Shown: positions 20,857-30,734, counted from the stretch's first letter. The stretch is 64,000 nucleotides of DNA from Nostoc sp. CENA543 (GCF_002896875.1 NZ_CP023278.1:2728001-2792000), one strand, 5' to 3'. Notes: generated by a model not told the origin, from the letters alone. Program-made: numbers and translations.

Positions 20857-21534
20857 TTACACCTCTGTCACAATAGCTTTTTGGCAGTCTGCAACTGTAC
20901 CGCGTTGTCTCATCGCCTGGACTAAAGCTTGGTAACTAGACCAGTTTTCTTGTAAAAGAGTTTTCGCTTGTAGGGCGTGAAATCTTTTCTTTTGTTGATA
21001 GGTTGATTCTGAAAAACCCAAAACTTTTAACACACTAGCTAACTTGCTTTGATCATCATTACCACCTTCCGCACGTTCATAAACTAAGCTTTCTGCGGCG
21101 ATCCCCGCCATCCAAACAGTGCAGTAGCGATCTAGCATTTGGGTGGTGATTTTGCCCTGCTGTAGTTGCAAAGCTATTTCTTGATCATCAAAAGTTACAC
21201 CACCAAGGCCTGATTGTCCTTGTTTTAGGGCTTCCCACGCGCTGAGGGTATAGCCTGTGACGGGAATTCCCAACAAGTGGGCGACTAGGAAATGTCCAGC
21301 TTCGTGGTGAATAATGCGATCGCGATGTTGTGGAGAAAATCCCGCAATCCAATCTAACAGCAGCGCACCACCCTTACCTTGCAAACTGAAACTATCAATA
21401 GTAGCTATACCCAAAATTGTGAAGGTCGTAATTGCCGGAATTGCAGGGGATAAGTTAATTAAAGGCCCCAACAATGCCGATAACGTCATCAGAAACACGG
21501 ATATGGCAACTAGATTCAGGGCAGTTTGGCTCAT
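20857..21534 (-). CDS. Membrane zinc-protease-like protein (FtsH peptidase-like, no ATPase)
   Basis: 225 residues. Two N-terminal hydrophobic segments (about 5-25 and 30-50) precede a domain with HEAGH at 77-81, the zinc site seen in FtsH/M41 peptidases. Acidic residues in GGNDDQSK (158-164) could supply the third ligand. The AAA+ ATPase of FtsH is missing entirely. Similar short proteins are common in cyanobacteria. Whether it cleaves proteins or acts only as a partner is not known. Confidence 0.75.
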   Translation of the reverse strand: MSQTALNLVAISVFLMTLSALLGPLINLSPAIPAITTFTILGIATIDSFSLQGKGGALLLDWIAGFSPQHRDRIIHHEAGHFLVAHLLGIPVTGYTLSAWEALKQGQSGLGGVTFDDQEIALQLQQGKITTQMLDRYCTVWMAGIAAESLVYERAEGGNDDQSKLASVLKVLGFSESTYQQKKRFHALQAKTLLQENWSSYQALVQAMRQRGTVADCQKAIVTEV

Positions 21535-21578
21535 AATGGGGGCTGGGGATTGGGGATTGGGGACTGGAGACTGGTAAA
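21535..21578. repeat. GGGGATT/GGGGACT heptamer repeat
   Basis: A run of heptamers (GGGGATT, GGGGACT and variants) ahead of the protease-like gene. The reverse complement (AATCCCC units) lies at 21719-21745, so the two face each other across 140 nt between divergent genes. These are short tandemly repeated repetitive (STRR) heptamers known from heterocystous cyanobacteria. Confidence 0.7.
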
Positions 21579-21718
21579 GCAGGGGAAGAATGACTTCGCA
21601 CTCAGCACTTGAATACTTACTATATTTTGAGCTTAATCTTTCTTAAATTATATTAATCAATGCGTTGCATATCTCAATGTTAAAAATGAAAAAGGAGCTT
21701 CAAAATCAAATTTAGTCT

Positions 21719-21745
21719 TCAATCCCCAATCCCCAATCCCCAACA
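21719..21745. repeat. CCCCAAT heptamer repeat, inverted partner
   Basis: Three copies of CCCCAAT just upstream of the DUF4336 gene, reverse complementary to the array at 21535-21578. The pair could fold into a long hairpin in transcripts that cross it. Confidence 0.7.
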
Positions 21746-21752
21746 CTGAAAG

Positions 21753-22961
21753 ATGATGACATCACGGGTAAAGTCAATAAGTGAGAATCCTCAAGATTGG
21801 TTTTGGCCGTTCTGGTTGGCTTTGCCACTTTATCCCTACTACAAACGGCGGACAATTTGTCAAGAAGTAGTTAAAGATACTATTTGGACATTTGATCAAC
21901 TGCATGGCATTCTCTACGCTATAGTTCCCATTCGCATGACGGTGATCAAACTAGATGCAGGTGGTTTGTTAGTTTATGCACCTGTAGCGGCAACGTCAGA
22001 GTGTATCAAACTAGTTAAGGAGTTGGTCGCTAGGCACGGAGAAGTTAAGTACATTATTTTACCAACTAGTTCAGGTTTAGAACATAAAGTATTTGTAGGG
22101 CCATTTGCGAGATGTTTTCCCCAAGCCCAAGTATTCATTGCCCCTCACCAGTGGAGTTTCCCCTGGAATATGCCCCTGAGTTGGCTAGGATTTCCCCAAA
22201 AACGCACACAGATATTACCAGAGGATAGTAGTCAAGCTCCCTTTGGTGATGAGTTAGACTATGCAATTTTAGACATTAATTTGGGGGGAGGCGCATTTGT
22301 AGAAGTGGCGATGTTGCATAAGCGATCGCGTACTCTCCTGGTTACTGATACAGTATTATCCATACCCGAAGATCCACCCACCATTAGCCAATTAGACCCC
22401 TACCCTCTGCTATTCCACGCCAGAGAACACGCACAGCAAACAATAGCAGATAACCCCACCAACCGCCGCCAAGGATGGCAACGCATTTGTTTATTTGCCG
22501 TTTACTTCCGTCCTAGCGCGCTGCAAATCACTGGTTTATGGCAGATGTTTCGTGATGCGATGCAAGCACCAGATCACTCACATAAAGCTTACTTTGGCTT
22601 ATTCCCGTTTCGCTGGCAAGAAAACTGGCAGCATTCATTTAACGCACTGCGAGGTCATGGTAGACCATTTGTCGCCCCTATTTTACAAACTCTGATTCTG
22701 CCCCAAGACCCGAATCAAGTAATTGACTGGGCAAATCGAGTTGCCAAATGGGATTTTCAGCAGATTATCGCCTGTCATTTTGATGCACCATTTGCAGCTA
22801 ATCCTGATCAATTTCGCCAAGCCTTTGCTTTTTTGGAGAACAACCCCTCTAGGATAAATTTGCAACCTCTACTAGAAACAGATATGCAATTCATCAAGGA
22901 TTTAGAAAACAATCTAGTGCAGCGAGGTATCGCCACGCCAGCTAAGGGACTTTCAAATTAA
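21753..22961 (+). CDS. DUF4336 domain protein
   Basis: 402 residues with no signal peptide. The pattern VIKLDAGGLLVYAPVAATSECIKLV...HGEVKYIILPTSSGLEHKVF is that of DUF4336 proteins, which resemble metallo-beta-lactamase folds but lack the full HxHxDH zinc motif. Family function is unknown; it is widespread in cyanobacteria and plants. The start could be either of two adjacent ATG codons. The gene is divergent from the protease-like gene. Confidence 0.78.
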   Translation: MMTSRVKSISENPQDWFWPFWLALPLYPYYKRRTICQEVVKDTIWTFDQLHGILYAIVPIRMTVIKLDAGGLLVYAPVAATSECIKLVKELVARHGEVKYIILPTSSGLEHKVFVGPFARCFPQAQVFIAPHQWSFPWNMPLSWLGFPQKRTQILPEDSSQAPFGDELDYAILDINLGGGAFVEVAMLHKRSRTLLVTDTVLSIPEDPPTISQLDPYPLLFHAREHAQQTIADNPTNRRQGWQRICLFAVYFRPSALQITGLWQMFRDAMQAPDHSHKAYFGLFPFRWQENWQHSFNALRGHGRPFVAPILQTLILPQDPNQVIDWANRVAKWDFQQIIACHFDAPFAANPDQFRQAFAFLENNPSRINLQPLLETDMQFIKDLENNLVQRGIATPAKGLSN

Positions 22962-23200
22962 GAGGGTGTTTGAACTGTATTCGGCTGTAATATTTAGTAC
23001 ATTCATATTCCCCCTAACCCCTAGGGTTAATTGATTGTAATCAGAGAAAAATTAAACTAGAAATCATCCTGACCTCAAGTCTAGTGTGGTGTGAAATTGT
23101 CAATGTTGTCTCGTTATACAGTCATCACAAAGGAGTGGTCGTAGACTTGAAGCAATTCCAGAACAATGAACAGAGATTTAGAGAGAGGTTTTCCATACAA

Positions 23201-23656
23201 TTAGCAAGACACTAAAGCATCTAATCTCCCCAAAACAGCCAAATCTTCTGCATCTAACTCCAAGGGTATACCACTGCGAATTAGTTCCGAGAAATCTTCA
23301 TTAGGAACCATAATTGTTAATGTGTACAATCGACTATTACCTGTATTTCTAATTAAGTGAGTTCCAGTTGGCGGTACTAATAAACTATCTCCAGCTTGAA
23401 TCGGAACTCTCTTCCCATCGCAAATCGCCATTCCTTCACCCTTTAAGACGAAAAACATTTCTATCGCCCACTGATGGCGATTTGGTGGTGTTTGTCCACC
23501 CACATCAAAAATTTCTAAACAGCAAGTCAAAGAAGTGTTAGCATTTGTGGAATCAAAGATAATTGCTAACCGATTCGTATCGTGGGGGCTAATGCGATAT
23601 ACTTGATAATCTTGAGGAGATTTAATAATCGGAATTACACAACGAGTAGCGCGCAT
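23201..23656 (-). CDS. Cupin-domain protein
   Basis: 151 residues with one cupin barrel. The first motif region NRHQWAIEMFFVLKGEG has His and Glu as possible metal ligands, and the second has LVPPTGTHLIRN. Its start lies 3 nt after the stop of the cysteine hydrolase, so translation is probably coupled. The pairing suggests it acts on, or stabilises, the same small molecule; that is inference. Confidence 0.75.
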   Translation of the reverse strand: MRATRCVIPIIKSPQDYQVYRISPHDTNRLAIIFDSTNANTSLTCCLEIFDVGGQTPPNRHQWAIEMFFVLKGEGMAICDGKRVPIQAGDSLLVPPTGTHLIRNTGNSRLYTLTIMVPNEDFSELIRSGIPLELDAEDLAVLGRLDALVSC

Positions 23657-23659
23657 TGA

Positions 23660-24451
23660 TCATTCCCCTCCTGTGCTTTCAGGATGATTTATAGCTGTGA
23701 AAATTGCTTGTGAATCACTGACAAAACCAAAACATTGTTTGACGTTGTATAACGTTGCTAGCCAACAATAATCGGGAGATGTTGTAGCTGTACAATCTTT
23801 AATTAAAATGCAGTCATAGCCTAAAAAATTGGCATCACACAGTGTTGTTAATACACATTGATCCGCATTCACACCAGCAAAAAATAATGTTGTTATTCCT
23901 AAATTGCGGAGGATGCTATCTAAAGGCGTATCCCAAAAGCCACTCATGCGGTATTTATCAACACAAATGTCTTCTGGTAATTGGGTAAGTTCTTCAACTA
24001 CAGCCGCCGCCCAACTCCCTGCTGTTAGTACCTTAGCACTATTTTTCGGCAATGGATCACCCAAACCCACACCATCACCTGTGGGGTTGTAGACATGGCG
24101 AGAAGCCGCGCTGATATTGAGTAAGTCGGGACGATTCCCCCAATTAATCCAAATTACGGGTACATTGACTGTGCGTAGTTCTGGGAGTAAATTTTTTAAA
24201 GGTGCGATCGCCTGACGCGCCGGAGTCACATCCACACCGATATGCGCTAACCACCCATCAGGATGGCAAAAATCGTTTTGCATATCAATGACGAGGATGG
24301 CTGTTTTTGCTAAGTCTAAGCGTAGGGTTTTGGTTTCTGTGGAAAGGATGACAGGATATGGAGTTTTTGGGGGACGGGTGATATCTGCGATCGCCTGATT
24401 CACCATCCACGCATTCGGTGCAACTCCCAACATCCGCAAAGGCTGATTCAT
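23660..24451 (-). CDS. Isochorismatase-like cysteine hydrolase
   Basis: 263 residues. The catalytic triad of the family is readable: Asp56 (ILVIDMQNDF), Lys166 (VDKYRMSGFW) and Cys199 (GVNADQCV). The long N-terminus and KYRMSGFWDTPLDSILRNLGI resemble amidohydrolases acting on ureido compounds (RutB, biuret/triuret hydrolases) more than true isochorismatases. It is the first gene of a tight pair with a cupin. The AllA-like gene 16 kb away would fit a wider interest in ureide nitrogen, but that link is speculative. Confidence 0.82.
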   Translation of the reverse strand: MNQPLRMLGVAPNAWMVNQAIADITRPPKTPYPVILSTETKTLRLDLAKTAILVIDMQNDFCHPDGWLAHIGVDVTPARQAIAPLKNLLPELRTVNVPVIWINWGNRPDLLNISAASRHVYNPTGDGVGLGDPLPKNSAKVLTAGSWAAAVVEELTQLPEDICVDKYRMSGFWDTPLDSILRNLGITTLFFAGVNADQCVLTTLCDANFLGYDCILIKDCTATTSPDYCWLATLYNVKQCFGFVSDSQAIFTAINHPESTGGE

Positions 24452-24666
24452 AAATTGCCATACCCAACAATATTTCTATTTTGTAGCGTGAAATCATGTT
24501 GAGAGTTAAATTACTTAACTAAACTTGAATTGAATATCTTGGAATCAGTAGGATAAAAATACAAGCTATTGGTCTATGGCATTAGTTTTAAAGTTTGTAG
24601 TTAGGCTTTAGTCCTTTATTTAAGCGATCAATCGCAACTACGAACCCCTCAGCATAAATAAAAGCA

Positions 24667-25419
24667 ATGATCAAATACTATATCACTATCTTTTCCATAG
24701 CTTCGGTTATCACAGGGATTTTATTTTTAACTAGTCAAACACTGTTGAGTAACAGTGAAAATAGTGAAAAAGAAACTCAAGTTTCTGGCCAATCAGTCGC
24801 AAATGTCAACTCACAAACTGAAAATCCCCAAGATGCCAATAATCTCTTAGCTCAAAAAAATCAGTGGCAACAACAATTAGGGATATTGCAACAAGATTTA
24901 AAAAAATATCGCACCAACGGCAATATTGAGCAAGAAATCCGAACACTAAATAACATTGTGATTATTTATATCGAAATCAATGACTATCCAAAAGCAATTG
25001 AATATTCATATTTAGCTCAATCAAAACTCAATCAATCAAATTTATCGGCAGAGAAAAAATCTTTCATTGAACCCGAATTACTAATTGCTCTAGGAACTAT
25101 ATATGCTGATCAGGGAAATTATCCTCAAGTTTTAAAAATTACTAGAAAAATAGCTGAAATCCAAAATATTCGCATAGGCTCGCTAACTGCTGGAATAGGT
25201 GATGTCGAGCAGAAACCTGGCAAAAAACCAGTACAACAAGATGTCAGAAAAGATGCCCAAAGTCTTTATCTAATAGCCACTACACAACAAAAACGCGGCA
25301 AAATTAGGGAAGCATTACGCACAGCCGAAGAAGCTTTAAAAATACTGAAAGCCGGAGGAGAGAAAGAGGGTGAAAGAGAAGTTAGTGAATTTATTAATAC
25401 CTTGCATCAGCAGTTATAG
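24667..25419 (+). CDS. Exported TPR-like protein
   Basis: 250 residues. A single N-terminal hydrophobic segment (about 5-27) serves as signal or anchor. The rest is alpha-helical, with TPR-like units: LNNIVIIYIEINDYPKAIEY, then ALGTIYADQGNYPQVLK, then IREALRTAEEALKILKAGG. Such proteins hold partners in the periplasm or at the membrane. No specific role can be read. Confidence 0.65.
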   Translation: MIKYYITIFSIASVITGILFLTSQTLLSNSENSEKETQVSGQSVANVNSQTENPQDANNLLAQKNQWQQQLGILQQDLKKYRTNGNIEQEIRTLNNIVIIYIEINDYPKAIEYSYLAQSKLNQSNLSAEKKSFIEPELLIALGTIYADQGNYPQVLKITRKIAEIQNIRIGSLTAGIGDVEQKPGKKPVQQDVRKDAQSLYLIATTQQKRGKIREALRTAEEALKILKAGGEKEGEREVSEFINTLHQQL

Positions 25420-25434
25420 TTATAAGCAAAATTC

Positions 25435-25959
25435 TTAAGTAGTGCCTACAAACAAATTCGCCAATTTACTTGCAAGCCAGGAACTGGCTACCCCAGCAAC
25501 CATTGCACAAACAGGTACAATCAAAAAATTACTAGTGATTCCACTCACATCTGTTGTTGTTCCGAAAAATAATGGCAGCTTTACGATCGCAGATGGGATC
25601 AATCCAGCCAGTACAATGGTCAAACCAATGGCGATCGCCTGAAATAAACAAGATGAAGAATGATGTCTGCTGTAAATAGCTAAAATAGCTACTAGGCAAG
25701 CTCCAGCGATCGCCCCCGTATAAGCAAAAAAAGGTAGTACAACAGGCAGGAAAATAAACCCCGCAGCTTGGGATTCTATCCATTCAGCGTGAAGCATTTG
25801 CAGCCAGAAAATCCCCGACAGCACAGTCAAAATTGCTCCGGCGATCGCTCCTAACAGCACCAGCACCACCGATACCAGAGATTGGCTAGATATAAAAGCA
25901 ATGACTCCAGCGACAATCAAGGGACTGACAATGAAAACTAGCAGTAGGTAATCTTGCAT
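25435..25959 (-). CDS. Hypothetical four-helix membrane protein
   Basis: 174 residues, mostly small hydrophobic residues, with four or five membrane helices and no catalytic motif. It converges on the TPR gene with a 15-nt gap and lies 24 nt after the start-side neighbour (DUF1963), so it is probably the second gene of that operon. I do not recognise the family. Confidence 0.6.
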   Translation of the reverse strand: MQDYLLLVFIVSPLIVAGVIAFISSQSLVSVVLVLLGAIAGAILTVLSGIFWLQMLHAEWIESQAAGFIFLPVVLPFFAYTGAIAGACLVAILAIYSRHHSSSCLFQAIAIGLTIVLAGLIPSAIVKLPLFFGTTTDVSGITSNFLIVPVCAMVAGVASSWLASKLANLFVGTT

Positions 25960-25983
25960 GGTTTAATCACACCTGTTTTCTTC

Positions 25984-26784
25984 CTATGTACGCATAAAAT
26001 AAGATTCGACCTTGCTAAAGTCTAAATTGGCTAAATCACTATCCTCAATAAAAAAGTAAAAATAATCACAACTGTCATATGGGTGGTTAAGTTCCAAGAG
26101 CAATTGTCCTTTCGCCTCTCCTACCGTTTCGCTGACATAGGAGTGAAACTCTACTTCTCCACCGAGTTTATTGACACGCAGATCACTTGTTACCTGTCTA
26201 TCAACTTCAAATTCGTGATAGAGCGTTTTCAGTGCTTCAGGAATATCGAAGGTCTTACCATACCCATCGCGAGTAACACAAAATACACCTAGTTGTACAG
26301 AAAAGGTTAATGAGTAAATTTCCTCATACCACTCTCGTTGGTAAGCAAACTCTGCTAAAAAGCTGAAGTCAGTGATTAAGTTATTTCTGTCCTGAATAAT
26401 TTCAGGGAAGTAGAGAATACGATGTTGTTCAGGACTCAGCTGATCCATCGGCACATCTAAGCCAGAGTAAAACTGCAAAATCCCCTTTCGTGGTAAGTTC
26501 AACCCGTCGATGATTGGCAATTCCGCACAGTTTACCTGCATCAGAAACATCATCATCTCACCTGTTTCGCGATCGCGGGGATAGTCTGTTCCTGGCGGTA
26601 GGTAAGGGTAGCCTCCAATTTTACTCTCCCAGGGTGCTAAGGGATCTCCATCCCAAGCCGCATTCAGCCATTCAACCTCTTCTCCCACATGGATTTTGAT
26701 ATAGGGTTGCAAGTCGGATTCTAGAAAAGGTCGCAGTGGCTCGAACTGAGATGGTAAATCACGCAGAAGAGGTGGAGTATCCAT
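25984..26784 (-). CDS. DUF1963 (YwqG-like) protein
   Basis: 266 residues, soluble. The family pattern is visible: KIGGYPYLPPGTDYPRDRETGEMMMFLMQVNCAEL, here with its middle ILQFYSGLD and the end NHPYDSCDYFYFFI. DUF1963 proteins are common in bacteria and often sit beside toxin-immunity genes, but their role is not established. The small membrane gene follows 24 nt later. Confidence 0.78.
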   Translation of the reverse strand: MDTPPLLRDLPSQFEPLRPFLESDLQPYIKIHVGEEVEWLNAAWDGDPLAPWESKIGGYPYLPPGTDYPRDRETGEMMMFLMQVNCAELPIIDGLNLPRKGILQFYSGLDVPMDQLSPEQHRILYFPEIIQDRNNLITDFSFLAEFAYQREWYEEIYSLTFSVQLGVFCVTRDGYGKTFDIPEALKTLYHEFEVDRQVTSDLRVNKLGGEVEFHSYVSETVGEAKGQLLLELNHPYDSCDYFYFFIEDSDLANLDFSKVESYFMRT

Positions 26785-27096
26785 TGTGTTCTTATTTTTA
26801 GAGTCTTTATGGTTTTCAAGCTGTTTTTAATGCAAATTGTCTGCCGTTGCTTTTGTCATTAATCAAGCCTTCTGTTGATAACACAACTGTAAACGAAGAG
26901 ACAACTAACGTCAGTAGGGTGTCCGCCAAAATACGGATACCGTTAGCGCAATATTAGACAGAATTTCATTAGTCTATCAAGCTGTAAACTCTCTCCCCTG
27001 CACCCCTGCGAACACTAATAAAGTACAACAGCTGATTGCGGTTATCCTCATGTATGGCATATAACCGACGAAACCTCGATAAGTTTTATATAATCA
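26785..27096. other. 312-nt spacer between divergent genes
   Basis: Divergent promoters for the DUF1963 gene and the exported repeat protein must lie here. No repeat, RNA or open frame stood out. Confidence 0.5.
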
Positions 27097-29238
27097 ATGA
27101 TTTTCCGCCAACTCAGGCGATCGCTGCCACAACCAATTACCCAATTAATCCTCACTAGCTTACTGGTATGCTGGCTTGTAATTTCTGGATACAGTGCTAA
27201 TGCCATAACTACGGAATATTTAACCGAACAAGGCGCATTGTTTCGGCAAGCACTAGCATCTGCTAAATTAACGCCTGATGATCTCAAACGAGATCAAAAA
27301 GATATGGCTTTATGGGGTGGCGATCAATATCGAGTTAAAATGCTGGATTTGTTTTTTGACAATCCTTGGAAAATTAGTAGTTACACCCGCACCATGAGTC
27401 AAGACTTATTAGCGGCTAAATCAGATTTAGCTTTAGTAACTGCTAGTGTCCACAGAAGAATTGATGCTGGTATGAATCCGGCGTTGAATCGAGATTTATT
27501 AAGCAAATACCAACAAAAAGTTAAAATATTGGGCGATGATGCCTTGGCTGTGAGTTTAGGTCAATTAACTGGTAAATCTGTTGAGAGTTTCAAAACAAAG
27601 CAATATCAAGCCTTACCATCACAATTACGCTCTGAGATAGCCCAGTTTTTATTCACAATACCCGATGTCCTGCACTACAGAGAATTGGGAATTTTGCGAT
27701 CGCTCAAAAAATTACAATTGGATGCCGACACGACTTATCGTAATGTGGTTGACTACGTACTTCAAACTGTCAACCAAAGCACTGCTCAAGCACAAGATGA
27801 GACTCCAGAACAGGTAATTTTAATCGAATCTCTACTTGATAACGTTGATTTTAAATTCCTCAATACAGGAGCTATCTTAGCTATTAGTGCCACACAACGA
27901 TTGCAGAATCAATTGAGTCAACTAAATTTCAGTTCCTGGTTGGGTGATGAAGATTACATTGTAGATACACCCCAAGGACAAATTGTCATCAGTGGTCAAG
28001 GTGATCATGTCTATCCTGCTGGTGATTATTTACTCATAGTCGATTTTGCAGGTAACGATACTTACTCTGGTGGTGCGGCAAATCGAAATATCAGCCACGG
28101 TGTCAGCGTCACCATTGACTTAGCAGGTAATGATCATTATTCCAGTCCCCAGGGAAAAGTTCCCAGTTTTGGTGCAGGGATCTTCGGCTATGGGGTGCTA
28201 ATGGATATGCAAGGTAATGACACTTACGAGGCAGAGTATACCAGCCAAGGTGTAGGGATTTTTGGTACAGGCATTCTGAATGACGCGCAAGGTGAAGACA
28301 CCTATCGCGGCCTGGCTAACTTGCAAGGTAGTGGTAGTTTCGGCACAGGAGTGCTAATTGATCATCAAGGCAGCGATCGCTATTCTTTATATAGATACGG
28401 CCAAGGCTACGGCTTTACTAAAGGAGTAGGGCTACTTTTAGATAGTGATGGTGATGATCATTACGTCGGCATGGAAGATAAATATCCTAATGGTGGCCCC
28501 TTCGGTTCAGAAAAACACATTCATTTTGCTCAAGGTGCTGCCTATGGTAGACGCGCAGATTACAATGATGGTCATAGCTGGGCTGGTGGTATCGGGATGT
28601 TAATAGATGCTACAGGCAATGACCGCTACGAATGTGATATTTACTGCCAAGGAACAGGTTATTGGTATAGCTTAGGCGTATTAGTAGACAAAACCGGAGA
28701 TGATTACCACCGTAGCGGAGTCTATAGCTTGGGAGGTTCACCCCACTTTGCTATCGGTATTTATCAAGATGATAGTGGCAGCGATCGCTATAATGTGAGA
28801 ATTTCTCAGAGTTTAGGTCAAGGTCGTGATTGGAGTATTGGTTGGTTTGAGGACAGTGCAGGCAACGATTATTACTTAGGACATCACGGAATATTAGGTA
28901 GTGCCGATGTTAATGGCGTTGGCGTTTTCTGGGATAAAAAAGGTGATGATACTTATCTAACTTTTGCCGAACCCGCCTATGGACAATCTTCTGTTGAGGG
29001 TGCATCTGGTTTGCGCCAAATTATGCTCACTTTAGGCTTATTTATTGATGGTGGCGGCAACGATAATTACTTCTTAGTTCCAGAAAAATATAACCAAAAC
29101 AAGCTGGAGGAAGTAGATATCAATCTGCAAGATTTAGTAATTAACCATGCAGTTGGCAATAATCGAGTTTGGTGCCGTCCTTCTATTCCTCGTAATGTTA
29201 AAAGAAGCTACGGTTGTGGTATTGATAATCAATCATAA
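27097..29238 (+). CDS. Exported protein with about ten D-x-x-G-x-D-x-Y repeats
   Basis: 713 residues. The signal peptide (about 1-35, ending near SANA) indicates export. Residues 40-290 are alpha-helical, with no motif I know. From about 295 to 690 the chain is built of 33-50-residue units with the pattern G-x-G-V-L-x-D-x-x-G-x-D-x-Y-x(10-15)-Q-G-x-G. Examples are GVLMDMQGNDTY, GILNDAQGEDTY and GVLIDHQGSDRY. This looks like a regular beta-solenoid or a calcium-binding stack, but it is not the RTX nonapeptide. Function is unknown. Confidence 0.7.
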   Translation: MIFRQLRRSLPQPITQLILTSLLVCWLVISGYSANAITTEYLTEQGALFRQALASAKLTPDDLKRDQKDMALWGGDQYRVKMLDLFFDNPWKISSYTRTMSQDLLAAKSDLALVTASVHRRIDAGMNPALNRDLLSKYQQKVKILGDDALAVSLGQLTGKSVESFKTKQYQALPSQLRSEIAQFLFTIPDVLHYRELGILRSLKKLQLDADTTYRNVVDYVLQTVNQSTAQAQDETPEQVILIESLLDNVDFKFLNTGAILAISATQRLQNQLSQLNFSSWLGDEDYIVDTPQGQIVISGQGDHVYPAGDYLLIVDFAGNDTYSGGAANRNISHGVSVTIDLAGNDHYSSPQGKVPSFGAGIFGYGVLMDMQGNDTYEAEYTSQGVGIFGTGILNDAQGEDTYRGLANLQGSGSFGTGVLIDHQGSDRYSLYRYGQGYGFTKGVGLLLDSDGDDHYVGMEDKYPNGGPFGSEKHIHFAQGAAYGRRADYNDGHSWAGGIGMLIDATGNDRYECDIYCQGTGYWYSLGVLVDKTGDDYHRSGVYSLGGSPHFAIGIYQDDSGSDRYNVRISQSLGQGRDWSIGWFEDSAGNDYYLGHHGILGSADVNGVGVFWDKKGDDTYLTFAEPAYGQSSVEGASGLRQIMLTLGLFIDGGGNDNYFLVPEKYNQNKLEEVDINLQDLVINHAVGNNRVWCRPSIPRNVKRSYGCGIDNQS

Positions 29239-29261
29239 AAATTCCAAATCCCAAGTTGGTA

Positions 29262-30734
29262 TTATATGAGGTTAATTAAATTCATCAACCCCAAGAATAA
29301 AATCAATATAATTAATCCTCCCAACACCCATAACAATTGAGTAGTACGCTCACTTTTAGCGAGAATGTCTGAATAAGAAAGTTCATGATTCTGAATCAAT
29401 AAAAAGGAGTGGTTACTGAATAAAAAAGGTAATAAACGATTCAAAATTAAGCGTGCAAAAAAATTAATACTCCACAGTCTTTTTTGCAAAATATCTTGAT
29501 TATATTGCCAAGGATAACTAATTTGTACTAAACGAATTAAGGCTTTAATATCTGGATGTCTTAGGTCTTGATAGCGAGGCAGTGCTTGAGAAATATTATC
29601 TTGATTGGTGTTTAATAAGTCCCATAAAATATAGATATCTTCTAAGGCAGAATTAACACCTTGTCCGATGTCGGGAGGAAAACAATGAACTGCATCTCCC
29701 AATAAAATTACGGCTGTTCCTTGGTTGATTTCCGGTTTACCCCAGATTTTATACAATCCTGAACAGTATTGAGGCATGGGAAATTTACCCCCTTCACTGG
29801 ACGTAAATCTAGCTATTTCTTCAGGAAGCATAATTTTTTCTATGGGTAACTGGGGAAAAGCTCGTTTAAAAAAATCTTCAACCTCTTCTTTGGTTTTTAA
29901 TTGCCAGATGTCATGATCTCCATAGGTAATAATATTTGCCGTTCTTGGCTGTTCCTGATTCTTTAATGGTAATAATCCCAAAGAAATGGCTTTTTTACGT
30001 TCCTTAAAAGCGGATCTAATAGCATAAGCCATCGTAGATTGTGATACATCCCCTTCGCTTTCTGATAAAGGGAATTGAGGCGGTAAGGTAAGGACTTTAT
30101 ATTTTAGACCAGCACTAGGAGAGGAAAATTTTTGCATCCCAAATAAATCTGATTGACCTGTCATTTCATTAAGAGTTTGACGGACAATAGAGTTTAATCC
30201 ATCACAACCTACTATCAAGGTTGGCATGAAGGTCTGTTTTTCCCCTGTGGAAGATTGGGTAACAACTTCTAAACGCTCTAGATTTTGTTTAATCTCTACA
30301 CATTCAGTATTAAATAGAACCTGAATATTATCTGACCAACGCTGTTGAATTTCTTGATAAAGTAATTGTACAAACGATGCTCTTGGTAGCCAGTAGGCTG
30401 TTTTGCGTTGAGAATCGGCAATGGGTAGTTTACTTGTTTTGCGTGTGCCGTCTTTTTGGATAATGGTTAAGTAAAAGTCAGTGTTAGGGACGCTCAAATC
30501 AGCGAGTTTAGTAGTTAGCTCTAATAAATCGGTGAATTTCTGACCTCGACCATCAATTTGATAACTAAATGATTTATCTGGTTCATAATAATCTGCTGAT
30601 GGTCTTTTTTCAATAACCGTAATCTCTTTCCAGCCTCTTTTAGCTAACATTAAAGCTGCACCTAATCCCGCAGGGCCTCCTCCGATAATGACAACATTTT
30701 TTTTGTATAAATTATTCATCTGCTGATTGATCAT
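29262..30734 (-). CDS. FAD-dependent monooxygenase with C-terminal membrane anchor
   Basis: 490 residues; a second Met five residues in is an equally good start. The FAD-binding GGGPAG motif is at about 18-23, the middle DG motif reads VGCDGLNSIVR, and the second FAD motif is LLGDAVHCFPPDIGQGVN. This is the pattern of PHBH-type and kynurenine-3-monooxygenase-like hydroxylases. A hydrophobic helix at the end (LLWVLGGLIILILFLGL) anchors it to a membrane, as in kynurenine 3-monooxygenase. No kynurenine-pathway gene is adjacent, so the substrate is open. Confidence 0.83.
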   Translation of the reverse strand: MINQQMNNLYKKNVVIIGGGPAGLGAALMLAKRGWKEITVIEKRPSADYYEPDKSFSYQIDGRGQKFTDLLELTTKLADLSVPNTDFYLTIIQKDGTRKTSKLPIADSQRKTAYWLPRASFVQLLYQEIQQRWSDNIQVLFNTECVEIKQNLERLEVVTQSSTGEKQTFMPTLIVGCDGLNSIVRQTLNEMTGQSDLFGMQKFSSPSAGLKYKVLTLPPQFPLSESEGDVSQSTMAYAIRSAFKERKKAISLGLLPLKNQEQPRTANIITYGDHDIWQLKTKEEVEDFFKRAFPQLPIEKIMLPEEIARFTSSEGGKFPMPQYCSGLYKIWGKPEINQGTAVILLGDAVHCFPPDIGQGVNSALEDIYILWDLLNTNQDNISQALPRYQDLRHPDIKALIRLVQISYPWQYNQDILQKRLWSINFFARLILNRLLPFLFSNHSFLLIQNHELSYSDILAKSERTTQLLWVLGGLIILILFLGLMNLINLI

